Shown here one piece after another: positions 53,891 through 61,966 of a stretch of 64,000 nt of DNA; position 1 is the stretch's first letter, and every line of letters begins with the position of its first letter. The notes beneath the pieces were generated by a model. It had not been told where the DNA came from, ran no database searches, and saw nothing but the letters and a program-made list of their open reading frames with translations. The translations under genes and the position numbers were made by a program. The stretch comes from Proteus sp. FME41 (GTDB lineage Bacteria; Pseudomonadota; Gammaproteobacteria; Enterobacterales; Enterobacteriaceae): contig NZ_JABUYL010000014.1 of assembly GCF_014897315.1 (NCBI RefSeq), positions 1-64,000 of the forward strand. The letters run 5' to 3'.

Positions 53891-55270
53891 ATGATAAATA
53901 GTCTGTCAGCGCGTATTTTCGCAATATTCTGGCTGACGCTAGCATTAGTTCTAATGCTAGTTATGATGGTTCCAAAGCTGGACTCGCGCCAGCTTACTCC
54001 TCTTTTAGAGAATGAGTACCGTCAAGGCGTTATGCTAGAACAACATATAGAAGCCGAATTAGCTCAAGATCCCGCTAACGATCTCCTTTGGTGGCGTCGA
54101 TTAATTCGCGCTATTGATAAATGGGCCCCCCCTGGGCAACGTTTAATTATTGTGACCAGTGAAGGCCGTATTATCGGTGCTCAACGTAATGAGATGCAGG
54201 TTGTCAGGAATTTTATTGGTCAATCTGATAACGCTGATCATCCCAAAAAGAAAAAATATGGTCGCTCTGAGATGTTAGGGCCATTTTCAGTAAGAGATGG
54301 TGAAGATCATTACCAACTTTATCTTGTACGTCCATCAAGTAGTCCTCAATCTGACTTTATCAACTTATTATTTGATAAACCGTTATTACTACTGATATTC
54401 ACTATGCTTATCAGCACACCATTATTAGTGTGGCTCTCTTGGAGTTTAGCAAAACCCGCCAGACAGCTTAAAAATGCTGCTGATGACGTTGCCAGAGGCA
54501 ATCTGCGCCCTCACCCTGAACTAGAAACCGGTCCTCAAGAGTTTTTAGCTGCAGGTACCAGCTTTAATCAGATGATAAGTGCGCTTGAACGTATGGTTGC
54601 AGCACAGCAGCGTTTGATTTCGGATATCTCTCATGAACTACGTACACCATTAACACGCTTACAATTAGCGAGTGCACTATTACGTCGCCGTAATGGAGAG
54701 AGTAAAGAGCTAGAGCGTATTGAAACCGAGACTCAGCGCCTTGACGGCATGATTAATGACTTACTGGTGCTTTCGCGTAATCAATATAAAAATGAGTTAT
54801 TACGTGAAACTGTAAAAGCGAATGAGTTGTGGGATGACATTTTAGATAACGCAAAATTCGAGGCCGAACAAAGTAATAAGACGTTGCAAGTGACCACGCC
54901 TCCGGGAGCATGGTCGATTTACTGTAACCCTTATTCACTGGCGAGTGCATTTGAAAATATTGTGCGTAATGCCTTACGTTATTCAAATTCTCGCATAGAA
55001 GTTGCCTTTACTGAACAAAATCAAGGTATCACGATTATTGTTGATGATGACGGCCCAGGCGTTAGCCCAGAGGATAGAGAACATATCTTCCGACCATTCT
55101 ATCGAACAGATGAAGCAAGAGACCGTGAATCAGGTGGCACAGGCTTAGGATTAGCCATTGTAGAAACAGCCGTAAGCCAACATCGAGGCCATGTTAAAGC
55201 CGATGATAGCCCATTAGGTGGGTTAAGGGTTGAGATTTGGTTACCGAGAGCTGGGGCTGGTAATAAGTAA
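53891..55270 (+). CDS. cpxA: envelope-stress sensor histidine kinase CpxA
   Basis: An inner-membrane sensor that phosphorylates CpxR and also acts as its phosphatase. It has an N-terminal membrane segment (about residues 7-27), a periplasmic sensor domain, a second membrane segment (about 163-184) and a HAMP linker. The H-box is SDISHELRTPLTRLQLA, and the ATP-binding domain has NIVRNALRYS, DDDGPGV and GGTGLGLAIV. It is 459 residues. A terminator follows, then the polysaccharide cluster. Confidence 0.97.
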   Translation: MINSLSARIFAIFWLTLALVLMLVMMVPKLDSRQLTPLLENEYRQGVMLEQHIEAELAQDPANDLLWWRRLIRAIDKWAPPGQRLIIVTSEGRIIGAQRNEMQVVRNFIGQSDNADHPKKKKYGRSEMLGPFSVRDGEDHYQLYLVRPSSSPQSDFINLLFDKPLLLLIFTMLISTPLLVWLSWSLAKPARQLKNAADDVARGNLRPHPELETGPQEFLAAGTSFNQMISALERMVAAQQRLISDISHELRTPLTRLQLASALLRRRNGESKELERIETETQRLDGMINDLLVLSRNQYKNELLRETVKANELWDDILDNAKFEAEQSNKTLQVTTPPGAWSIYCNPYSLASAFENIVRNALRYSNSRIEVAFTEQNQGITIIVDDDGPGVSPEDREHIFRPFYRTDEARDRESGGTGLGLAIVETAVSQHRGHVKADDSPLGGLRVEIWLPRAGAGNK

Positions 55271-55305
55271 ATGATATTTTAACTAATTATTAATTTATTG
55301 TTCCT

Positions 55306-55340
55306 AGAAACCACCCAGTATTAACAACTGGATGGTTTCT
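55306..55340 (+). terminator. terminator of cpxRA
   Basis: AGAAACCA-CCCAGT pairs with ACTGG-A-TGGTTTCT in a long, slightly bulged stem, followed by TATTTTATAA. It separates cpxRA from the polysaccharide cluster. Confidence 0.82.
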
Positions 55341-55518
55341 TATTTTATAAATTACCTATTACACCATACAATTAAATAATATTTAAATATCAACATATTA
55401 TTAATATTTAATAATAAATCTATTTTTTGCTAAATTTGATAAAACTATTTTTATATACTTCATTTTAAGCTTAATTTATCTATATAATGCATAATATGAT
55501 AACTACATATATCATGAA

Positions 55519-55548
55519 CTCTGGGTACTTTCCCAGTGCGGTAGCTAT
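55519..55548 (+). promoter_or_regulatory. JUMPstart/ops element, copy 1
   Basis: CTCTGGG, a short loop, then CCCAGTGCGGTAGCTAT. The GCGGTAGCT core matches the ops element (consensus GGCGGTAGCGT), at which RfaH is recruited to RNA polymerase to prevent early termination of long polysaccharide operons. The CTGGG/CCCAG hairpin precedes it. It lies 27 bases upstream of the first cluster gene. A second copy is at 59639-59671. Confidence 0.82.
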
Positions 55549-55574
55549 ACCTTTAGCCTTCAGAGAAAATATTT

Positions 55575-56666
55575 ATGAATACAATAACTGTCACAAGCCC
55601 ATTATTCCCGCCATTAGAAACATTAGAACCCTACTTAAAAGATATATGGAATAAAAAATGGCTAACTAATAATGGTTACTATCATCAATGTCTTGAAAAT
55701 GCGCTTTGTGAATACCTAGATGTCCCTTACATCAGTTTATACTCGAATGGAACGTTAGCCTTAATTGCAGCAATAAATGTTTTGAAACTAAAAGGTGAAA
55801 TAATAACAACACCATATAGCTTTGTTGCAACAAGCCATTCTTTATTACATAGCAATATAACTCCTATATTTGTAGATATAGAGCCTGATACCTACAATAT
55901 AGATCCAGGTAAAATAGAAGCCGCAATCACAGATAAAACAAGTGCAATTTTACCCGTTCATGTTTATGGTCGCCCATGTAATTATGAAGCAATACAAAAA
56001 ATTGCAGATAAGTATAACATTCCTGTCATTTATGATGCAGCTCATGCCTTTGGTGTTAAAGAGAATAACCGATCAATATTAAACAAAGGTGATCTATCTA
56101 TTTTAAGTTTTCACGCAACTAAAACTTACTCTACCATTGAAGGGGGAGCCATTATTTGTCACACCAAAGAAATGAAAGAAAAACTCGATAGATATAAAAA
56201 CTTTGGTTACACAAATGAAACAGTAATTGATGAATTAGGCATTAATGCAAAACTCAATGAAGTACAAGCTGCATTTGGTCTAGCCACATTAAATTATATC
56301 GATGAAGCAATAGATAAAAGAAAAAAAGTCTCTGAATTTTACCACTCGAACTTAAGTAATATATCTGGCATTAATCTACCTAATATACCAGAAAGTCTAA
56401 CATGGAATTATTCTTATTACCCTATAATAATAGATAAGAATAAATATGGGAAAACAAGAGATGAACTTTATCTTGAGTTAAAAGAAAATAATATTATAAG
56501 TCGCCGATATTTTTATCCATTAATCACTGATTTTAATATTTACAACCAATATAAAGTAGAAACACCAATAGCAAAAAAAATATCTGAAAGTGTTATTTGC
56601 CTACCAATTCATCACTTATTAAGTGATGACGATTTAAATAGAATCATAAATATTATTAAAAGCTAA
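55575..56666 (+). CDS. VioA-like sugar aminotransferase (DegT/DnrJ/EryC1/StrS family)
   Basis: A PLP-dependent aminotransferase that would convert a dTDP-keto-dideoxy sugar to an amino sugar. The Schiff-base lysine is Lys183 in SFHATKTYSTIEGG. The N-terminus (ITVTSPLFPPLE, IWNKKWLTNNG) resembles VioA, which makes dTDP-4-amino-4,6-dideoxyglucose. FdtB/QdtB-type 3-aminotransferases are alternatives. No rmlA or rmlB for the dTDP precursor is in the window. It is the first gene after ops copy 1, in operon with the next three genes. Confidence 0.82.
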   Translation: MNTITVTSPLFPPLETLEPYLKDIWNKKWLTNNGYYHQCLENALCEYLDVPYISLYSNGTLALIAAINVLKLKGEIITTPYSFVATSHSLLHSNITPIFVDIEPDTYNIDPGKIEAAITDKTSAILPVHVYGRPCNYEAIQKIADKYNIPVIYDAAHAFGVKENNRSILNKGDLSILSFHATKTYSTIEGGAIICHTKEMKEKLDRYKNFGYTNETVIDELGINAKLNEVQAAFGLATLNYIDEAIDKRKKVSEFYHSNLSNISGINLPNIPESLTWNYSYYPIIIDKNKYGKTRDELYLELKENNIISRRYFYPLITDFNIYNQYKVETPIAKKISESVICLPIHHLLSDDDLNRIINIIKS

Positions 56667-56670
56667 AAAA

Positions 56671-57735
56671 ATGATAATAAACAAGTTAAAAACACCTCTC
56701 ACTGAAAAAGAAATAGTCAATAAGTGGAACTCTGGAGAGGTTATCGTTAGTGTAATATGTTGTACATATAATCAAGAAAAATATATAGAAGATACTATAC
56801 TTGGCGTACTTTGCCAAAACACAAGTTTTAGATATGAATTTATTATACATGATGATTGCTCTACAGATTCAACATCAAAGATAATAAAAAAATATGTAGA
56901 TAACTACCCTAATATAATTAAACACATCATTCCACCTAAAAATATTTACTCACAAGGAATACAACCTGGAATTAATGCATTCTCATTTACAAAAGGGAAA
57001 TATATTGCTCTATGTGAAGGTGATGATTTTTGGATAGATGAAAATAAAATAACAAAACAAGTTACAATTTTAGAAAAAGAAAAAAGCATTAATTTATGTT
57101 TTAGTTCAGCTTATACACTACAACAAAATGGGAAAATAGACATTATTGCAAATTATTATGATCAAATTTTTATCTCATCTCCTTCCACTGTTATTCGTCA
57201 AGGTGGGGCATATATGCCCACTGCTTCTATTATATTTAGAAGAGAAATTTTTACATTATTTAAAGATAATTTTTCAAAAGCCTCCATTGGTGACTATTAC
57301 TGCCAAATACTTGGTAGTATGGGAAAGGGAGCTATATATATACCAGATATTACATGCGTCTATCGTATCAGCTCCGTAGGCTCTTGGTCTGAAGGAAGAA
57401 AAAACATTAATAAAGAATTTTTAATTTCAGAAATAAGTGAATACGAAAAATATCTATATAAATTAATTAAATTAGGTGCAGATAAAAAAGATATAAATTT
57501 CGCATTAGCTGATCTCATAAGAATGAATGCCAATGAACTATTTATTAGAAAAGAATGGGATAGTAGCAAGCGGTTAATTATAAAATCTTGGAATACTTAT
57601 AATAACATAAACAGAAATCAAAAAAAAATATATTTTTATAGACGATTTTTGCCTATTCTATTTTTACGCGAGAAAATAAAAAGGTCATTAAAGAAAATAA
57701 AAACTCAAATAAACATCAGGAAAAAATCACGATGA
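56671..57735 (+). CDS. GT2-family glycosyltransferase
   Basis: A cytoplasmic-face glycosyltransferase of the GT-A fold. The N-terminal domain has VSVICCTYNQEKYIEDTILGV (nucleotide-sugar site), IIHDDCSTDSTSKII and the metal-binding region ALCEGDDFWID. The C-terminal 100 residues are basic and helix-rich. Donor and acceptor are unknown. It starts four bases after the aminotransferase stop and overlaps the WbqC gene by four bases (ATGA). Codon use is strongly AT-biased, as throughout the cluster. Confidence 0.85.
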   Translation: MIINKLKTPLTEKEIVNKWNSGEVIVSVICCTYNQEKYIEDTILGVLCQNTSFRYEFIIHDDCSTDSTSKIIKKYVDNYPNIIKHIIPPKNIYSQGIQPGINAFSFTKGKYIALCEGDDFWIDENKITKQVTILEKEKSINLCFSSAYTLQQNGKIDIIANYYDQIFISSPSTVIRQGGAYMPTASIIFRREIFTLFKDNFSKASIGDYYCQILGSMGKGAIYIPDITCVYRISSVGSWSEGRKNINKEFLISEISEYEKYLYKLIKLGADKKDINFALADLIRMNANELFIRKEWDSSKRLIIKSWNTYNNINRNQKKIYFYRRFLPILFLREKIKRSLKKIKTQINIRKKSR

Positions 57736-58424
57736 AATTAGCAGTTATGCAACCATATCTTTTCCCATATATAGGGTACTATCAGTTAGCTTATTGTAAT
57801 GATATATTTGTATTCTATGATGATGTTAACTATATAAAGAATGGTTATATAAACAGAAACAGCATATTAACTAAAAATGGAATTCAATTATTCACACTTC
57901 CAGTAATAAAAGCATCTAGTTTTAAAAAAATAAATGAACTTTACTTTCAAGAAAACATAAAAAAAATATTAACATCTATATATCAAAATTATTCTAAAGC
58001 CCCCTATTTTTCTTTTGTTTATCCTATAATTGAAAAAATATTAACCACTAATGATAGAAATGTTGCCAACATCACATCATTATCAGTTATTAAGGTATTT
58101 GAATACCTTTCATTAAATTTCAATTATAAATTTTCATCAACCATAGATTATGAACGAACCAATAGTGCTCAAGAAAAAATATATAATTTATGCAAGATAC
58201 ATAATGCGAAAAAATATATAAATTCAATTGGGGGAATGAAGCTTTACAATAAAGAAGAATTTAAAAAAAGAAATATAGAATTAGGATTTATTGAATCATC
58301 AATCACAAGTTATTCACAAATAACTTCATCTACCTTTATAGGTAATTTGTCAATGATTGATATTCTAATGAACTGCAGTAAAGATGAAATAATTAATCAA
58401 CTCAATAATTTTAAAATTATATAG
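57732..58424 (+). CDS. WbqC-family protein
   Basis: A 230-residue protein with the WbqC-family N-terminus MKLAVMQPYLFPYIGYYQLA and the FVFYDDVNYIKNGYINRN segment. wbqC in E. coli O121 sits with vioA and an acetyltransferase in a cluster whose O-antigen carries N-acetylglycyl-amino-dideoxyglucose. WbqC proteins are therefore suspected of adding an aminoacyl group to the sugar amine, though this is not established to my knowledge. The same three-gene company is found here. It is coupled by ATGA to the upstream glycosyltransferase. Confidence 0.8.
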   Translation: MKLAVMQPYLFPYIGYYQLAYCNDIFVFYDDVNYIKNGYINRNSILTKNGIQLFTLPVIKASSFKKINELYFQENIKKILTSIYQNYSKAPYFSFVYPIIEKILTTNDRNVANITSLSVIKVFEYLSLNFNYKFSSTIDYERTNSAQEKIYNLCKIHNAKKYINSIGGMKLYNKEEFKKRNIELGFIESSITSYSQITSSTFIGNLSMIDILMNCSKDEIINQLNNFKII

Positions 58425-58431
58425 GCTAAAC

Positions 58432-59007
58432 ATGTCATTCTATACTCAAGAGCAATTATTAAAGATTGGTTTCAAAAGTATTGGAGAAAATTGTAAAATA
58501 AGCACAAAAATATCCATATATAGACCAGAAGAAATTGAAATTGGAAATGACTGCCGTATCGATGATTTCGTTATTTTATCTGGAAAAATTCATTTAAAAA
58601 AAAACATTCATATTGCCGCATTTTGTAATCTAAGTGCAGGCGAATGCGGTATTTTATTTGAAGACTTTTCTGGATTAGCATATGGTTGTCATGTATTTAC
58701 TGGAACCGATGACTATAGTGGTAGAACAATGACAAATCCAACCGTACCGTTGAAATATAAAGGGCTAAAAGAAAAAAATATTATAATTGGGAAGCATGCA
58801 ATTATAGGAACAAACTCAATCATTATGCCTGGTGTTAATATTGCAGAAGGTACAGCGGTTGGAGCTCTGTCTATGGTTACAAAAAGTACAAAACCATGGG
58901 GAATATATTTTGGGAATCCAGCAAAAAGAATCAAAGAAAGAAAAAAAGACTTATTAAATTTAGAAAAAGAGTACTTGGAAAGTAAAAAAAATCATAATAA
59001 AGGATAA
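58432..59007 (+). CDS. hexapeptide-repeat acyltransferase (WbqD-like)
   Basis: A left-handed beta-helix acyltransferase of 191 residues. Hexapeptide turns run from about residue 20 to 165 (IEIGNDCRIDDFVILSG, IIIGKHAIIGTNSIIMPGV, GTAVGALSMVTKS). An inserted loop carries YGCHVFTGTDDYSGR, with a His that may be catalytic. The C-terminal tail is a charged helix. Following a VioA-like aminotransferase and WbqC, it probably acetylates the amino sugar or its aminoacyl group; O-acetylation is possible. It is the last gene before a 686-base gap. Confidence 0.82.
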   Translation: MSFYTQEQLLKIGFKSIGENCKISTKISIYRPEEIEIGNDCRIDDFVILSGKIHLKKNIHIAAFCNLSAGECGILFEDFSGLAYGCHVFTGTDDYSGRTMTNPTVPLKYKGLKEKNIIIGKHAIIGTNSIIMPGVNIAEGTAVGALSMVTKSTKPWGIYFGNPAKRIKERKKDLLNLEKEYLESKKNHNKG

Positions 59008-59693
59008 TTTTTTGATAAAAATACTAAATAATTCATTTTACTAATATAAAAATAATTTTTATCTGATCAATTCTGATGCTATTAACTCATACAAATCCTA
59101 GCTAGCATCCATTTTGTATCAATATTATTAGCTAAAAAACTATCTATTATTAATCAGCTACTTCTATTGATACAATCCCTACGCTTTGATTTTTCTGCTT
59201 AGTATTTTATGTTTATCCAATAACTAGATAAAATTATAATAGATCTATATCACAGCAAGCAAATACTATCATAAACCATATTAGTATAATAACCTACTGA
59301 GATTTAACAATAAATTCAAGAATAGTAAGTAAGACATCGATGTTTTAAATTAAGTAATTAAACTGTTATATCAAAATATCCTGCCATCTATTGAAGAATA
59401 GGTGGCATATTCTTTCTGTTAGCATCTAACGATGTAATTCAGAATGATCTGGCTGAATCAGCCGTTATTCCGATATTTATATATCTACGATCAATGCTAA
59501 AATACTCAGCTATCACTTGACCGTCTGGTTTGAAGAGTCTACTCTCAGTGCGGTTTTTAGCATATTGATAAAGTATGCTTATACAACAAAACTCTTATAT
59601 TACAATAAGATGAGAGTTTTTCGAGATAAATTTTGGTGCTCTGGGGGCCGTAAACCCAGTGCGGTAGCTATGACTAATAAAGAGAATTTAAAA
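59008..59693 (+). other. AT-rich gap inside the polysaccharide cluster
   Basis: No gene is supported over 686 bases. The stretch holds the second JUMPstart/ops element at its right end, and a degraded look-alike (CTCAGTGCGGTTTTTAGCAT, about 59545-59564). The middle (about 59430-59520) is less AT-rich than its surroundings and may be debris of a lost gene or mobile element, but I could not identify one. It probably includes a promoter for the tagD-like gene. Confidence 0.6.
59639..59671 (+). promoter_or_regulatory. JUMPstart/ops element, copy 2
   Basis: CTCTGGG, a GGCCGTAAA loop, then CCCAGTGCGGTAGCTATG. The last 17 bases are identical to copy 1 at 55532-55548. It lies 22 bases upstream of the tagD-like start codon, the usual place for an ops element before the first gene of a polysaccharide operon. 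Confidence 0.82.
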
Positions 59694-60086
59694 ATGAAAC
59701 GTATTATTACGTTTGGTACATTTGATGTATTTCATGTAGGTCATGTAAATATCTTAGAAAGAGCTGCTGCATTAGGCGACTATTTAATTGTTGGAATTTC
59801 CTCAGATCAATTAAATTTTAGTAAGAAACAAAGATATCCTATTTATAGTCAGCATGATAGAACTAAAATAATATCATCACTAAAGTATGTAAATGAAGTC
59901 TTTTTAGAAGAATCACTAGAATTAAAGCTTGAATACATTAAAAAATATAAAGCAGATATTCTAGTTATGGGTGATGACTGGGAAGGAAGATTTGACTGGG
60001 TTAAATCAGACTGTGAAGTTATTTATCTCCCTAGAACCCCATCAATATCCACAACTGAAATTATTGAAGTTGTTAAACAACAGTAA
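59694..60086 (+). CDS. tagD: glycerol-3-phosphate cytidylyltransferase (TagD-like)
   Basis: A 130-residue nucleotidyltransferase predicted to make CDP-glycerol from CTP and glycerol-3-phosphate. The HxGH motif is in GTFDVFHVGHVNILERA (His14, His17), and the family's C-terminal RTPSISTTEII is present. The length matches TagD of Gram-positive teichoic-acid synthesis. The ATG at 59694 fits the family; the frame open from 59517 includes the ops element and is rejected. The next gene is a matching polyol-phosphate transferase. Confidence 0.87.
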   Translation: MKRIITFGTFDVFHVGHVNILERAAALGDYLIVGISSDQLNFSKKQRYPIYSQHDRTKIISSLKYVNEVFLEESLELKLEYIKKYKADILVMGDDWEGRFDWVKSDCEVIYLPRTPSISTTEIIEVVKQQ

Positions 60087-60102
60087 TAAAGAACAATTAT
60101 TA

Positions 60103-61188
60103 ATGAATAAGAAATTCCTAATATCACTATTGATTTTTCCTATATGTTTATTGATAAAGGTCTTCATCAAAAAAAATAAATATTATTTTTTCTCACCACT
60201 AGGACTAAAAGGAAATATTAGATATCTATATGATTTTTACTTATTAAAAAAAGAAGACTGCCAATCAATTAGTACAAATTATATCAATAATTTAAATAAT
60301 CTAGAATATATTAATTTATGTTTTTCATTGAGTTCTTCTAAAGCTATTTTTTTAAGCCATGGAATTGGTGGTTTACCGATTTCCTGTACATTAACTACTA
60401 GGGTTCAACTTTGGCACGGATATCCTCTAAAAAAAATCCTTCTTAAAAGTCAATTTGATACCCAAAAATATCAATCAAACCTACTAAATACCACGTATTT
60501 ATTGCTATATAAATTAAGAATCAAGCTTAGCTATTCATACTTAATTACATCAAATTCAATATTAGGGAATGAATTAGTCGAGAGCTTTAATTATAAAACT
60601 AATAAAATTCTTTTTTATGGGAGTCCTTCTCAGGAAAAAGCTGAACAAACAAAAATAAAAAATAACAATGGTAGTTATAAAATATTGTATCTTCCTACAT
60701 GGAGAGATGGTAGCGATGATATTATAAAAATTGTAAATTCACTTATCCAGTCATTAGATTATCACTTCATGCATAAAAATGAATTTAAACTTGATATTAA
60801 ACTACATCCATATGATATGATTAAAATAAAAGAAATAGATAAAAATGAATATATAAATTTTATTTCTCATGATGTAGAAGATATGATCGAATTTTATAGT
60901 GACTATGATTGTCTGATAACAGATTATTCTAGCGCTTGCTTTGAATACGCCCCTATAGGTGGAAAAGTGATATTTTTCACTCCTGATTTAGAAAAGTACA
61001 CTAATCAGAGAGGATTCACTATAGATTACAATGAATTAACTCAAGGTAAAAACACTAATAACATAAATGAATTAAAAGTTGCTATAATGCGAGCAAAGAA
61101 TAATAACGAATATTCATTAGATTATAAAAAATATGTTGGTGTGAGTGATAACTGTATGGAATTAATTTATGTTAAATTCAATAGATGA
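60103..61188 (+). CDS. CDP-glycerol glycerophosphotransferase-family protein (TagB/TagF-like)
   Basis: A 361-residue protein of the Glyphos_transf family that transfers polyol phosphate from CDP-polyol. It has an N-terminal hydrophobic anchor (FLISLLIFPICLLIKVFI). Motifs include VQLWHGYPLKK, YLPTWRDG, a KLHPYD segment and DCLITDYSSACFEYA. With TagD upstream, it likely adds glycerol phosphate to the repeat unit of the surface polysaccharide. Glycerol-phosphate-bearing O-antigens are known in Proteus. The ATG at 60103 is chosen; the earlier open frame overlaps tagD. Confidence 0.84.
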   Translation: MNKKFLISLLIFPICLLIKVFIKKNKYYFFSPLGLKGNIRYLYDFYLLKKEDCQSISTNYINNLNNLEYINLCFSLSSSKAIFLSHGIGGLPISCTLTTRVQLWHGYPLKKILLKSQFDTQKYQSNLLNTTYLLLYKLRIKLSYSYLITSNSILGNELVESFNYKTNKILFYGSPSQEKAEQTKIKNNNGSYKILYLPTWRDGSDDIIKIVNSLIQSLDYHFMHKNEFKLDIKLHPYDMIKIKEIDKNEYINFISHDVEDMIEFYSDYDCLITDYSSACFEYAPIGGKVIFFTPDLEKYTNQRGFTIDYNELTQGKNTNNINELKVAIMRAKNNNEYSLDYKKYVGVSDNCMELIYVKFNR

Positions 61189-61966
61189 TATTGCTGTTAG
61201 CGTTATAATGCCTGTTTTTAATGGCGAAAATTTCATGCTAGAATCTATTAACTCAGTTTTAGATCAAACCTTTAAAAATTGGGAATTACTTATTGTTGAT
61301 GATCATTCAACTGATAATAGCTATGCAATAGCAACGGAATATTCAAATAAATTTAGCAATATTAAAGTATTTAAAACGCAAGAAAAGCAAAGTGGTGCAT
61401 CAAAAGCTCGAAACATTGGTATCTTAAATTCAACTAAAAGATTTATAGCATTTTTAGATTGTGACGATTATTGGACTAACGATAAACTAGAAAAACAGTT
61501 ATATCTTCTTATAAAAGAAAATGCTCATTTTTGTTATGGGTCATATAATATATTTGATAGTAGAGATAATAAAAAATTAGGTACATTTATTCCTAATAAT
61601 AGGATAAATTATTATACCTTACTAAAAGGATGTGATATTGGTTGTCTAACCGTAATATATGATACCAAATTTTTAGGTAAATGCTATTTTCCAAATACTG
61701 TTAAAGAAGATTATGCTTTATGGCTACAGATAGCAAAAAAAAATAATATTCATTTCATTCTATGCAAAGACATTATCGCTTATTATAGAATATCACAAAA
61801 CTCACTATCTTCAAATAAATGGAAAGAAATCACTAGACAATATAAAATTTACAAAGATGTAGAGAAGCTCAATATATTTCAATCCTCCTTTTATATGATA
61901 TCATATGTTTTTTATGGAGTGAAAAAACACTATTTAAATTATAGAGGAAAAAAACTTGAGTTGTAG
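61169..61966 (+). CDS. GT2-family glycosyltransferase
   Basis: A 265-residue GT-A glycosyltransferase. The N-terminal motifs are VSVIMPVFNGENFMLESINSV, LIVDDHSTDNSY and the metal-binding IAFLDCDDYWT; VKEDYALWLQIAKK provides the probable catalytic base (ED). Donor and acceptor are unknown. It overlaps the TagB/F-like gene by 20 bases and the next gene by 11. A start slightly inside, at the ISDD region, cannot be excluded. Confidence 0.87.
   Translation: MLNSIDDIAVSVIMPVFNGENFMLESINSVLDQTFKNWELLIVDDHSTDNSYAIATEYSNKFSNIKVFKTQEKQSGASKARNIGILNSTKRFIAFLDCDDYWTNDKLEKQLYLLIKENAHFCYGSYNIFDSRDNKKLGTFIPNNRINYYTLLKGCDIGCLTVIYDTKFLGKCYFPNTVKEDYALWLQIAKKNNIHFILCKDIIAYYRISQNSLSSNKWKEITRQYKIYKDVEKLNIFQSSFYMISYVFYGVKKHYLNYRGKKLEL

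Noticed and set aside
59517-59693. N-terminal extension of the TagD-like protein
   Set aside because: The extension reads through the ops element and has no match to the family, which begins at the HxGH nucleotidyltransferase domain.
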